Shown here: one piece after another, positions 22,804 through 30,506 of the stretch
Numbering within the stretch: position 1 is the first letter of the stretch
Layout: each line of letters opens with the position of its first letter
Source of the DNA: an uncultured Lachnospiraceae bacterium
GTDB lineage: Bacteria > Bacillota > Clostridia > Lachnospirales > Lachnospiraceae
Reading direction: 5' to 3'
NCBI GenBank assembly: GCA_947626795.1
Contig: CANQTH010000029.1
Coordinates: 1-32,773 of the forward strand
Length of the DNA: 32,773 bases
Notes under the pieces: model-generated
The model's input: only the letters and a program-made list of their open reading frames with translations
Database searches by the model: none
Told to the model about the DNA's origin: nothing
Made by a program: the position numbers and the translations under genes

Positions 22804-24498
22804 ATGGGAAAATTTTTGGAAAAATGCATGGCGGCTGCGGGCTGCGCGTTTGCGGCGATCTTGCTTTCCGCCGTCTGGACAACCCCGGCCAGCGCGCAGG
22901 AAGGGAGCGCGGAGGACGCCATCCCGCAGCGCGTGTATTTCGGGGATATCCCGGTGGGCGGGATGACGCCGGAAGAAGCGGAGGCGGCGGTCGAGACGTA
23001 TCTGGCGGGGCGGCTCGGGCAGTCCATCACGCTCAAGGCCGGGGAGAACACGGTAAACGCGCCGATCTCCGAGCTGGGCGTCTCCTGGAAGAACCGGGAG
23101 ATCGTGCAGGAGGCCGCGGAGTTGGGGAAGAGCGGCAACCTGATCGTGCGCTACAAAGCCATGAAGGATTTGGAGAATGAAGATAAGCAGTACGAGCTGT
23201 CTTATGAGGCGGACAGCGGCAAACTGACGGCGTTTTTGGAAAGCCATGCGTCTGAATTAGAGACGGAGGCGGTGGACGCCGGGCTGGTGCGGGAGAACGG
23301 AAGCTTCTCGATCGTCCCGGGCAGCCAGGGCGTGACTGTGAACGTGGAAAAATCCGTGGAGGCCTTAGAGGATTACTTTTCGAAAGAATGGGACGGAGGC
23401 GCCGGGACGGTCGAGATCGCGGCTGACGTCGTGGATCCGAAAGGGACGGAGGAAGAGCTGTCCAAGGTCAAGGACGTACTCGGGAGCTTCCACACATCCT
23501 ACGCCAGCTCGGCGTCGGGACGCGCCAAGAACGTGGAGAACGGGGCGTCGAAGATCAACGGCTCCGTCATATATCCGGGCGACAGCTTTTCCGTATACGA
23601 GGCGGTAAGCCCGTTCGAGGCGGAAAACGGCTACGAGCTGGCCGGGTCTTATGAGAACGGGACGACGGTTGAGACGTACGGCGGGGGGATCTGCCAGGTT
23701 TCCACGACCTTGTACAACGCGGTCATCCGAGCGGAGCTGGAGATCACGGAACGCTATAACCACTCCATGATCGTGAATTATGTGGATCCGTCGGCGGACG
23801 CGGCGATCGCCGGGACGTATAAGGATCTGAAATTTGTCAATAATACGGACGCCCCCATTTATCTTGAAGGGTATACGGAGGGCCGCGAGCTTTATTTCAA
23901 CGTATATGGGGAAGAGAAAAGGCCGAGCGGGCGGGAAGTGGAATTTGTCAGCGAGACGCTTTCCACGACGGAGCCTGGGACGCAGTACCAGGCGGCGCCG
24001 GGGCAGCCGATCGGATACATTTCCCAGCAGCAGTCCGCCCATACCGGGTACACGGCCCAGTTGTGGAAGATCGTGAAGATGAACGGGGTGGAGCAGAGCC
24101 GGGAAGTGTTCAATAAAAGCACGTATAACCCCTCCCCGCGGATCATCCTGGTGGGGACGGCTTCCGCGAACCCGGAGGCGGTAGGAGCCGTCAGCGCGGC
24201 GATCGGGAGCCAGGATTCAGGCGCGATCAACGCGGCGGTGGCCCAATGGAACGACGCGGCGCTGGCAGCCGCCCAGCAGGCGGCGGACCAGGCGGCGGCG
24301 GATCAGGCGGCGGCGGATCAGGCGGCGCAGCAGCAGCAAGAGCAGCCGCAGGAACAGCAGCCGGAGCAGCAGGAAGAAAAGCCGGAGAAAGAGAAGCCGG
24401 AGAGCGGCGGCGATGAAAAAGAGAACGGAGAAGACGCAAAAGAAGGGGAAGGCGGCGAAGGCGGCGGCGCCGGGGACGCCGAAGAAGGGGAACAATAG
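22804..24498 (+). CDS. Secreted VanW/G5-domain cell-wall protein
   Basis: The 564-residue protein has a signal peptide (cleavage likely after A31 in TPASA). It is followed by a peptidoglycan-binding-like region (about 45-200) starting VYFGDIPVGGMTPEEA. A VanW domain (about 235-370) has NGSVIYPGDSFSVYEAVSPF, ETYGGGICQVSTTLYNA and RYNHSMIVNYV. A G5-like strand domain (about 375-440) includes ETLSTTEPGTQY and GYTAQLWKIVKMNG. The last 90 residues are low-complexity Ala/Gln, then Glu/Lys/Gly. This architecture occurs in many Gram-positive wall proteins; no enzymatic role is established. It has its own promoter and ends in a hairpin terminator. Confidence 0.92.
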   Translation: MGKFLEKCMAAAGCAFAAILLSAVWTTPASAQEGSAEDAIPQRVYFGDIPVGGMTPEEAEAAVETYLAGRLGQSITLKAGENTVNAPISELGVSWKNREIVQEAAELGKSGNLIVRYKAMKDLENEDKQYELSYEADSGKLTAFLESHASELETEAVDAGLVRENGSFSIVPGSQGVTVNVEKSVEALEDYFSKEWDGGAGTVEIAADVVDPKGTEEELSKVKDVLGSFHTSYASSASGRAKNVENGASKINGSVIYPGDSFSVYEAVSPFEAENGYELAGSYENGTTVETYGGGICQVSTTLYNAVIRAELEITERYNHSMIVNYVDPSADAAIAGTYKDLKFVNNTDAPIYLEGYTEGRELYFNVYGEEKRPSGREVEFVSETLSTTEPGTQYQAAPGQPIGYISQQQSAHTGYTAQLWKIVKMNGVEQSREVFNKSTYNPSPRIILVGTASANPEAVGAVSAAIGSQDSGAINAAVAQWNDAALAAAQQAADQAAADQAAADQAAQQQQEQPQEQQPEQQEEKPEKEKPESGGDEKENGEDAKEGEGGEGGGAGDAEEGEQ

Positions 24499-24506
24499 AA
24501 AGAAAG

Positions 24507-24530
24507 GGCTGTTTCAGGAATGAAACAGCC
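24507..24530 (+). terminator. Intrinsic terminator of the VanW/G5 gene
   Basis: GGCTGTTTCA (24507-24516) pairs perfectly with TGAAACAGCC (24521-24530) over a GGAA loop, nine bases after the stop codon. The following TAATATTT is U-rich but interrupted. Confidence 0.75.
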
Positions 24531-24550
24531 TAATATTTATCAGATGGGCG

Positions 24551-24570
24551 AAGACCCGCAGGCGGGTCTT
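24551..24570 (+). other. Hairpin touching the ribosome binding site of the PurM/HypE-like gene
   Basis: AAGACCCGC (24551-24559) and GCGGGTCTT (24562-24570) are perfectly complementary. A realistic 4-base loop leaves an 8-bp stem. GAAGGAGG (24571-24578), the Shine-Dalgarno sequence, starts at the base after the stem, so the fold could affect initiation. No T-tract follows. Confidence 0.5.
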
Positions 24571-24587
24571 GAAGGAGGCCGTTTCAT

Positions 24588-25574
24588 ATGGAAATTGGGA
24601 AAATCCCGGAAAGCGTGCTGAAGCGCTCGGTGTTGGGGCAGATACGCGCCAGGCGCGGGGAGGTCCTGCTGGGGGCTGGCGTGGGGGAAGACTGCGCGGC
24701 CATACGGCTTTGCGGGGACGAGGTGTTCGTCCTTTCCGCCGACCCGGTGACAGGGACGTCGTCCGATATCGGGCATCTGGGGATCCATATCACGCTCAAC
24801 GACCTGGCGTCGTCGGGCGCGGAGCCGATCGGCGTGATCTTGACGCTCCTGCTGCCGGAGGGAAGCGGCGAGCCGGAGCTAAGGGAGATCGTCCGCCAGG
24901 CGGAAGCCGCCTGCGAGGCCGCGAATGTGCAGGTGGTCGGCGGCCATACGGAGGTCACGGCGGCCGTGCGCCAGCCGCTCCTTACAGTCTGCGGAGTCGG
25001 AAAGGCGAAGGCGGGGAAGCTTGTCTCGACGGCCGGGGCGCGGCCGGGGGACGACATCGTGGCCAGCAAATGGATCGGCCTGGAGGGGACGTCCATCCTG
25101 GCGAAGGAAAAGGAAAAGGAGCTTTTGACGCGTTATCCGGCATTCCTGATCGAGGAAGCGAAGCGGTTCGATCGGTACCTGTCCGTGCTGCCGGAAGCGG
25201 AGATCGCCGTGGAGACGGGCGTCAGCGCGATGCACGACGTGACGGAGGGCGGGATCTTCGGCGCGCTCTGGGAATTGGCGGAAAGTTCCGGGATCGGCTT
25301 AGAGATCGATTTCAAAAAAATCCCGGTGAAGCAGGAGACCGTGGAGATCTGCGAGTTTTTTGGCTTGAACCCTTACGGGCTTGTTTCAAGCGGATGTATG
25401 CTAATGGCGTCCGCGGACGGGAACAGGCTGGCGCGCGGACTGGAGAAGGCCGGGATCCATGCGGCCGTGATCGGGAAAGCGCAGGAAGGGAAACGCCGCG
25501 TCCTTTTCAATGGGGAAGAGGAGCGTTTTTTAGGGCCGCCTGAGCCGGATGAGCTGTATAAGGCGGTAAGATAG
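24588..25574 (+). CDS. PurM/HypE-like AIR synthase-related protein
   Basis: The 328-residue protein belongs to the AIR synthase superfamily and resembles HypE-like hydrogenase maturation factors annotated in Clostridia. It has the ATP-binding glycine-rich start GAGVGEDCAAI, the SADPVTGTSSDIGHLGIHITLNDLASSGAEPIG core (first metal/phosphate motif), a VVGGHTEVT motif, GDDIVASKW, and VSAMHDVTEGGIFGAL with GLVSSGCMLM at the end. True HypE ends in a conserved cysteine (PRIC) that is not seen here. No hypABCDF genes are nearby. Start ATG 24588 has GAAGGAGG upstream. Probably not a classical HypE; substrate unknown. Confidence 0.75.
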   Translation: MEIGKIPESVLKRSVLGQIRARRGEVLLGAGVGEDCAAIRLCGDEVFVLSADPVTGTSSDIGHLGIHITLNDLASSGAEPIGVILTLLLPEGSGEPELREIVRQAEAACEAANVQVVGGHTEVTAAVRQPLLTVCGVGKAKAGKLVSTAGARPGDDIVASKWIGLEGTSILAKEKEKELLTRYPAFLIEEAKRFDRYLSVLPEAEIAVETGVSAMHDVTEGGIFGALWELAESSGIGLEIDFKKIPVKQETVEICEFFGLNPYGLVSSGCMLMASADGNRLARGLEKAGIHAAVIGKAQEGKRRVLFNGEEERFLGPPEPDELYKAVR

Positions 25575-25599
25575 AGAAATACGGCAGGAGGATACCAAG

Positions 25600-26088
25600 A
25601 TGGAACTGAGGGAAAAGATCTTATCATTGATCGAGACGAACAGCAGGATCGACCTGAAGGATCTTGCGGTCACGCTCGGCGTGACGGAAGCGGAGGTGGC
25701 GAACGAGATGGCCGCGATGGAGGAAGAGCGGGTCATCTGCGGCTACCATACGCTGATCGACTGGGAAAAGACCAGCATCGAGAAGGTGAACGCGCTGATC
25801 GAGGTGCGCGTGACGCCGCAGCGCGGCAGGGGATTTGACAGCGTGGCGGAGCGGATCTACAATTATCCGGAGGTAAGCGCCGTGTATTTAATCTCCGGCG
25901 GCTACGACCTGCTGGTGACATTAGAGGGGAAGACGCTGCGCGAGGCGGCGCAGTTCGTGTCGGATAAGCTGTCCACGCTGGATTCCGTGCTAAGCACGAA
26001 GACGAATTTTATCCTGAAAAAATACAAGGATCACGGGACTGTCATAGCGAAGCCGAAGGAAGATGAAAGGATGTTGGTGAGCTTATGA
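25600..26088 (+). CDS. Lrp/AsnC family transcriptional regulator
   Basis: The 162-residue protein has an N-terminal winged helix-turn-helix (residues 1-55, DLKDLAVTLGVTEAEVANEM) and a C-terminal RAM ligand-binding domain (about 65-150, with VEVRVTPQRGRGFDSVAERI and AVYLISGGYDLLVTLEG). Members sense amino acids and form octameric DNA-binding rings. AGGAGG precedes the ATG. The stop overlaps the aminotransferase start by ATGA, so it probably regulates that gene and itself in response to an amino acid. Confidence 0.93.
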   Translation: MELREKILSLIETNSRIDLKDLAVTLGVTEAEVANEMAAMEEERVICGYHTLIDWEKTSIEKVNALIEVRVTPQRGRGFDSVAERIYNYPEVSAVYLISGGYDLLVTLEGKTLREAAQFVSDKLSTLDSVLSTKTNFILKKYKDHGTVIAKPKEDERMLVSL

Positions 26089-27272
26089 GAAATCCATTGT
26101 CAAGCCGCATCGAGGGGATCCCGTTTTCCGGAATCCGAAAGTTTTTCGATATCGCGGCGGAAATGACGGACGTGATCTCGCTTGGCGTGGGCGAGCCGGA
26201 TTTTGACACGCCGTGGCATATCAGGGACGAGGGGATCTATTCCCTGGAAAAGGGCAGGACGGCTTATACGTCGAACGCGGGCTTGAAGGAGTTGAAGGTC
26301 GAGATCGCGAATTATCTGGAGCGGCGGTTCGGCGTTTCTTACGACCCGGACGCGGAGATGATGATCACCGTGGGCGGCAGCGAGGCGATCGACGTCGCGA
26401 TGCGCGCCATGTTGGACCCCGGGGACGAAGTCCTGATCCCGCAGCCGAGCTACGTCTCCTATCTGCCGTGCGCGATGCTGGCGAACGGGACGCCGAAGGT
26501 CATCAACTTAAAGGCGGAGCATGAGTTCCGCCTGACGGAGGAGGAGCTGCGCGGCGCGGTCACGCCGAAGACGAAGCTTTTGGTACTGCCGTTCCCGAAC
26601 AACCCGACGGGAGCGGTCATGGAAAAAGAGGATCTGGAGGCGGTCGCGCGGGTGGTGAAGGAGCATGACCTTTATGTGTTAAGCGACGAGATTTACGCGG
26701 AGCTTACGTATCTGGAAGGGAAAGACCATGTGACGATCGCGTCTTTGCCGGGGATGCGCGAGAGGACCGTTTTGATCAACGGGTTTTCCAAGGCGTATTC
26801 CATGACGGGATGGCGGCTGGGCTATGCCTGCGCGCCCAAGGCGATCTTGGAGCAGATGCTCAAGATCCATCAGTACGCGATCATGTGCGCGCCGACGACG
26901 AGCCAGTATGCGGCGGTCGAGGCCGTGCGGAACGGGGACGGGGACGTTGCCGGGATGCGCGAGGAGTATAACAGGCGGCGGCGGTACCTGATGCACCGCT
27001 TCCAGGAGATGGGGCTTTCCTGCTTTGAGCCGTTCGGGGCGTTTTACGCGTTTCCCTGCATCCGGGAATTTGGCATGGCATCGGATGAATTTGCGACGCG
27101 GATGCTTCAGGAGGAAAAAGTGGTCGTGGTGCCGGGGACGGCGTTCGGGGAATGCGGCGAGGGGTTCCTGCGCATTTCTTACGCGTATTCCCTGGAAAAA
27201 TTAAAGGAAGCCCTAGACCGGATGGAGCATTTTATCGGAAGGCTGCGCGGCAAGGCGGCGGACGGATCTTAG
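26085..27272 (+). CDS. PLP-dependent class I/II aminotransferase
   Basis: The 395-residue fold-type I enzyme has Lys236 in INGFSKAYSMTGWRLGY as the pyridoxal-binding lysine, N173 in PNNPTG, D201 and Y204 in LSDEIYAELTY, and SYAYSLEKL near the C-terminus. It is most like aspartate/aromatic or alanine-type aminotransferases of the AspC/PatA group; the amino acid cannot be fixed. Its ATGA start overlaps the Lrp gene, suggesting co-regulation. The stop codon lies in the first unit of a 57-bp tandem repeat. Confidence 0.92.
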   Translation: MRNPLSSRIEGIPFSGIRKFFDIAAEMTDVISLGVGEPDFDTPWHIRDEGIYSLEKGRTAYTSNAGLKELKVEIANYLERRFGVSYDPDAEMMITVGGSEAIDVAMRAMLDPGDEVLIPQPSYVSYLPCAMLANGTPKVINLKAEHEFRLTEEELRGAVTPKTKLLVLPFPNNPTGAVMEKEDLEAVARVVKEHDLYVLSDEIYAELTYLEGKDHVTIASLPGMRERTVLINGFSKAYSMTGWRLGYACAPKAILEQMLKIHQYAIMCAPTTSQYAAVEAVRNGDGDVAGMREEYNRRRRYLMHRFQEMGLSCFEPFGAFYAFPCIREFGMASDEFATRMLQEEKVVVVPGTAFGECGEGFLRISYAYSLEKLKEALDRMEHFIGRLRGKAADGS

Positions 27273-27396
27273 GGCGGCGGGAATGACGGACCTAAGCGGG
27301 ATTGCCCGTTTGCGGAGCGCGGATCTTAAGGCGGCGGGAATGACGGACCTAAGCGGGATTGCCCGCTTGCGGAGTGCGGATCTTAAGGCGGCGGGG
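27263..27396 (+). repeat. 57-bp tandem repeat starting at the aminotransferase stop codon
   Basis: Two full 57-bp units (27263-27319 and 27320-27376) differ at 3 positions, and a partial third unit (27377-27396) follows. The unit begins CGGATCTTA, so the TAG stop (27270-27272) lies in unit one, and contains ATGACGGACCTAAGCGGGA and TTGCCC. It fills nearly the whole gap before trmL. Identity between units is high, so the expansion looks recent. Confidence 0.9.
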
Positions 27397-27428
27397 ATCA
27401 AAAGCCCGCGTGCAGGGAGGTTTGGGCG

Positions 27429-27923
27429 TTGGGACTGAACATTGTGCTTTATGAGCCGGAGATTCCGGCAAATACCGGGAATATCGGGCGCACCTGCGTT
27501 GCGGCGGGAGCGAGGCTGCACTTGATCGAGCCGTTGGGCTTCCACTTGAGCGAAAAGGCGATCAAGCGGGCCGGGATGGATTATTGGAAAGAGCTGGACG
27601 TGACGCGCTATTTGAATTGGCAGGATTTCCTGGAGAAAAATCCCGGGGCGGACGTCTACATGGCGACGACGAAAGCGCGGCAGACGTACACGGACGTTCA
27701 GTACGGGCCGGACAGCTATCTGATGTTCGGGAAGGAAAGCGCGGGGATCCCGGAAGAGATCTTAAAAGAGAACCCGAGCAGGTGCGTGCGGATCCCGATG
27801 GTCGGGGACATACGCTCTTTGAATCTGGCAAACTCCGTCGCGATCGTCTTGTATGAGGCGCTGCGGCAGAACAAGTTCGCGCATATGGAATTAAAAGGGC
27901 AGCTCCACCGCCTGCATTGGTGA
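27429..27923 (+). CDS. trmL: tRNA (cytidine(34)-2'-O)-methyltransferase TrmL
   Basis: TrmL methylates the wobble ribose of leucine tRNAs using SAM. The 164-residue SPOUT protein has IVLYEPEIPANTGNIGRTC (motif 1), LMFGKESAGIPEEIL (motif 2), and IPMVGDIRSLNLANSVAIVLYEA (motif 3, the trefoil knot). The start is TTG at 27429, preceded by AGGGAGG (27415-27421); there is no suitable ATG. It directly precedes ecfA1, only 11 nt apart. Confidence 0.93.
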   Translation: MGLNIVLYEPEIPANTGNIGRTCVAAGARLHLIEPLGFHLSEKAIKRAGMDYWKELDVTRYLNWQDFLEKNPGADVYMATTKARQTYTDVQYGPDSYLMFGKESAGIPEEILKENPSRCVRIPMVGDIRSLNLANSVAIVLYEALRQNKFAHMELKGQLHRLHW

Positions 27924-27934
27924 GGGAGGCGGAC

Positions 27935-28786
27935 ATGAATCTGATCGAGGCCGGGAAGCTGGCATACGAATATATCATACGGGATGAAGAGGACAACGTG
28001 ACGGAGATCTTAAGGGCGCTCGACGGCGTGGACCTGCAGGTCGGGCAGGGGGATTTCGTCGCGATCCTGGGGCATAACGGCTCCGGGAAATCCACGCTCG
28101 CCCGGCATTTGAACGCGCTCCTGACGGCGGAGGAAGGGACGCTCTGGATCGACGGGAAAGACGCGATGGACGCCGGGAACGCCTGGGATATCCGAAAAAG
28201 CACGGGAATGGTGTTCCAAAACCCGGACAATCAGATCGTGGCGGGCGTCGTGGAAGAGGACGTCGCCTTCGGGCCGGAAAACCTCGGGATCCCGCCGATC
28301 GAGATCTTAAAGCGCGTGGCTAAGAGCCTGCATGCGGTCGGGATGTCCGAGTACCGCAGGCATTCCCCGAACCGGCTTTCCGGCGGGCAGAAGCAGCGCG
28401 TCGCCATCGCCGGGGTGATGGCGATGGAGCCGAAATGCATCGTGCTGGATGAGCCGACCGCGATGCTGGATCCGAGCGGGCGGAAGGAAGTGCTGGACGC
28501 GGCGGAGCGGCTGAACCGGGAAAAAGGCGTCACGGTGATCCTGATCACCCATTATATGGAAGAGGCCGTCCGCGCCGGGCGCGTTTTCGTGATGGATCAG
28601 GGAAAAGTCGTGATGCAGGGGACGCCGCGCGAGGTGTTTTCACAGGTGGAGGAGCTGCGCGGGTACCGCCTGGACGTTCCGCCAATGGCGCGCCTGGCGC
28701 ATGAACTGCGCAAGGAGGGGCTGCGCCTGCCGGAGGGGATCCTTACCAGGCAGGAATTGGTGGAAGCATTATGTCGATTATCTTAA
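27935..28786 (+). CDS. ecfA1: Energy-coupling factor transporter ATPase EcfA1
   Basis: EcfA1 and EcfA2 form the ATPase pair of an ECF importer for vitamins and micronutrients. The 283-residue protein has Walker A GHNGSGKST, Q-loop MVFQNPDNQIVAGVVEEDVAFG, signature LSGGQKQRVAIAGVMA, Walker B CIVLDEPTAMLDP and the H-loop ITHYMEEA. The ATG at 27935 has GAGGGAGGCGG upstream, preferred over the TTG 18 nt earlier. It overlaps ecfA2 by 16 nt. The S component that sets the substrate is not in the window. Confidence 0.96.
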   Translation: MNLIEAGKLAYEYIIRDEEDNVTEILRALDGVDLQVGQGDFVAILGHNGSGKSTLARHLNALLTAEEGTLWIDGKDAMDAGNAWDIRKSTGMVFQNPDNQIVAGVVEEDVAFGPENLGIPPIEILKRVAKSLHAVGMSEYRRHSPNRLSGGQKQRVAIAGVMAMEPKCIVLDEPTAMLDPSGRKEVLDAAERLNREKGVTVILITHYMEEAVRAGRVFVMDQGKVVMQGTPREVFSQVEELRGYRLDVPPMARLAHELRKEGLRLPEGILTRQELVEALCRLS

Positions 28787-29616
28787 ATAAAGTTTATTAT
28801 TCCTACGAGGAAAAGACGGCGTTTGAGGCGCAGGCGCTGAAAAATGTGAGCCTGACGATCGAAGACGGGGAATTTGTCGGGATCATCGGGCATACCGGAT
28901 CGGGGAAATCCACGCTCGCCCAGCTTTTGAACGGGCTGCTCTGCGCGACGTCGGGGGGCGTTTATTATAACGGGCGGGATATTTACGAGTCGGATTATGA
29001 CAAGAAGGAATTGCGCGGCAAGGTGGGGCTGGTGTTCCAATATCCGGAGCATCAGTTGTTTGGGACTACGGTCTTCGAGGATGTGTGCTACGGTCCCCAA
29101 AACCTGGGATATTCCCAAAAGGAGACGCAGCTTCGGGCGTTTGGCGCGCTGCGCAGCGTCGGGCTTCCGGAAACGTGCTGGTACCATTCCCCGTTCGCGC
29201 TTTCCGGCGGACAGAAGCGGCTGGCCGCGATCGCTGGCGTCCTGGCGATGGGGCCGGAAGTCCTGGTCCTGGACGAGCCTGCGGCGGGCTTAGACCCGAA
29301 GGGGCGGGACGAGATTTTTGGACTGATCGGAAAAATAAAGGAAGAATCCAACCGGACGGTGATCCTGATCTCCCACAGCATGGAAGACGTCGCGGACCAT
29401 GTGGGGCGGATCGTCGTAATGGATCACGGGAGCGTGCTGCTCGACGGCGCGCCTGGGGAAGTGTTCCTGCGTTACAAGGAATTGGAGCGCGCCGGGCTTG
29501 CCGCCCCGGAGGCCGTTTATCTGATGCGGGACCTGCGGGAAAGGGGATTTTTGGTCAATGAGAAGGCGACGACCCTGGCGGAGGCGAAGGCGTCCATCTT
29601 AGAGGCGTTTTCTTGA
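28771..29616 (+). CDS. ecfA2: Energy-coupling factor transporter ATPase EcfA2
   Basis: The 281-residue second ATPase has Walker A GHTGSGKST, Q-loop LVFQYPEHQLFGTTVFEDVCYG, signature LSGGQKRLAAIAGVLAMG, Walker B VLVLDEPAAGLDP and ISHSMEDVA. The start at 28771 lies within ecfA1, so the two are translationally coupled. It follows the usual ecfA1-ecfA2-ecfT order. Confidence 0.96.
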   Translation: MSIILNKVYYSYEEKTAFEAQALKNVSLTIEDGEFVGIIGHTGSGKSTLAQLLNGLLCATSGGVYYNGRDIYESDYDKKELRGKVGLVFQYPEHQLFGTTVFEDVCYGPQNLGYSQKETQLRAFGALRSVGLPETCWYHSPFALSGGQKRLAAIAGVLAMGPEVLVLDEPAAGLDPKGRDEIFGLIGKIKEESNRTVILISHSMEDVADHVGRIVVMDHGSVLLDGAPGEVFLRYKELERAGLAAPEAVYLMRDLRERGFLVNEKATTLAEAKASILEAFS

Positions 29617-29644
29617 GCAGCCTGGCCATGGGGGATGGAAAACC

Positions 29645-30436
29645 ATGATAAGAGATCTTACAATCGGACAATATTATCCGGCGGATTCTGTCCTTCACAG
29701 GCTGGATCCAAGGACGAAGCTGATGGCGACGCTTTTGTACCTCCTGTCCCTGTTCCTGTTTCGGAATGCGGCGGGAGTTGCGGCCGCGACGCTGTGGCTT
29801 TTTTTTCTCGTGCGCTTGTCGAAAGTCCCGTTCCGCTACATGGTGAGAGGGCTGCGGGCGATCGTGATGATCCTGGCGCTGACGGCCGCGTTCCATCTGT
29901 TCCTGACGCCGGGGGAGACGCTTGTCGTGATCGGGAAGCTGACGGTGACAAAGGAAGGCGCGCAGAATGCGTTTTTTTTGTCTATCCGCCTGATCTACCT
30001 GATCCTGGGCAGCTCCGTGCTGACGCTCACGACGACGCCGAACCAGTTGGCCGACGGCATGGAAAAGGCGCTGCGCCCGCTCCAGAAGCTCCATGTCCCG
30101 GTGCATGAGATTTCCATGATGATGTCCATCGCGCTGCGTTTCATCCCGATCCTGATCGAAGAAATGGATAAGATCCGGAAGGCGCAGTTGGCGCGCGGGG
30201 CGGATTTTGAGAGCGGGAATCTGTGGAAGCGGGTAAAGGCCATGGTTCCGCTGCTGATCCCGCTGTTCGTCTCGGCGTTCCGCCGCGCGAACGACCTGGC
30301 TCTTGCGATGGAGGCGAGGTGTTACCGAGGCGGGGCGGGACGGACGAAGATGCGCCCGCTGCGCTACCGAAAAGCGGATCATGCGGCGTACCTTGTCACG
30401 GCGGCGTATTTCGCGGCGGCTATTCTGCTGCGGTGA
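29645..30436 (+). CDS. ecfT: Energy-coupling factor transporter transmembrane protein EcfT
   Basis: The 263-residue membrane scaffold has about five or six membrane segments and the two coupling-helix motifs, AQLARG near residue 183 and AMEARCYRG near 220, that contact the ATPases. The N-terminal LDPRTKLMATLLYLLSLF is a family signature. It starts 28 nt after ecfA2. Its 3' end has an echo repeat running into the truA leader. Confidence 0.94.
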   Translation: MIRDLTIGQYYPADSVLHRLDPRTKLMATLLYLLSLFLFRNAAGVAAATLWLFFLVRLSKVPFRYMVRGLRAIVMILALTAAFHLFLTPGETLVVIGKLTVTKEGAQNAFFLSIRLIYLILGSSVLTLTTTPNQLADGMEKALRPLQKLHVPVHEISMMMSIALRFIPILIEEMDKIRKAQLARGADFESGNLWKRVKAMVPLLIPLFVSAFRRANDLALAMEARCYRGGAGRTKMRPLRYRKADHAAYLVTAAYFAAAILLR

Positions 30437-30493
30437 GCGGAGGCGCGCCGCTGCGCAGCCGAAGGGCAGTATCTATTCTGCAGCGGTGAGCGG
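30420..30493 (+). repeat. Stop-codon 'echo' repeat at the ecfT 3' end
   Basis: The 21 nt at 30420-30440, including the last codons and TGA of ecfT, recur at 30473-30493 with 20 of 21 matches. The 32-nt spacer has palindromic GGCGCGCC and GCTGCGCAGC. The second copy directly precedes the truA ribosome binding site. Confidence 0.8.
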
Positions 30494-30506
30494 GGAGGGA
30501 GAAAAT

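Noticed and set aside
24217-24495. Leu/Phe/Arg-rich minus-strand ORF at the VanW gene end
   Set aside because: It is the mirror of the low-complexity Ala/Gln/Glu tail of the VanW protein.
27263-27396. 57-bp array as a CRISPR
   Set aside because: Units are directly adjacent with no unique spacers, only two and a third copies, and no cas genes are present.
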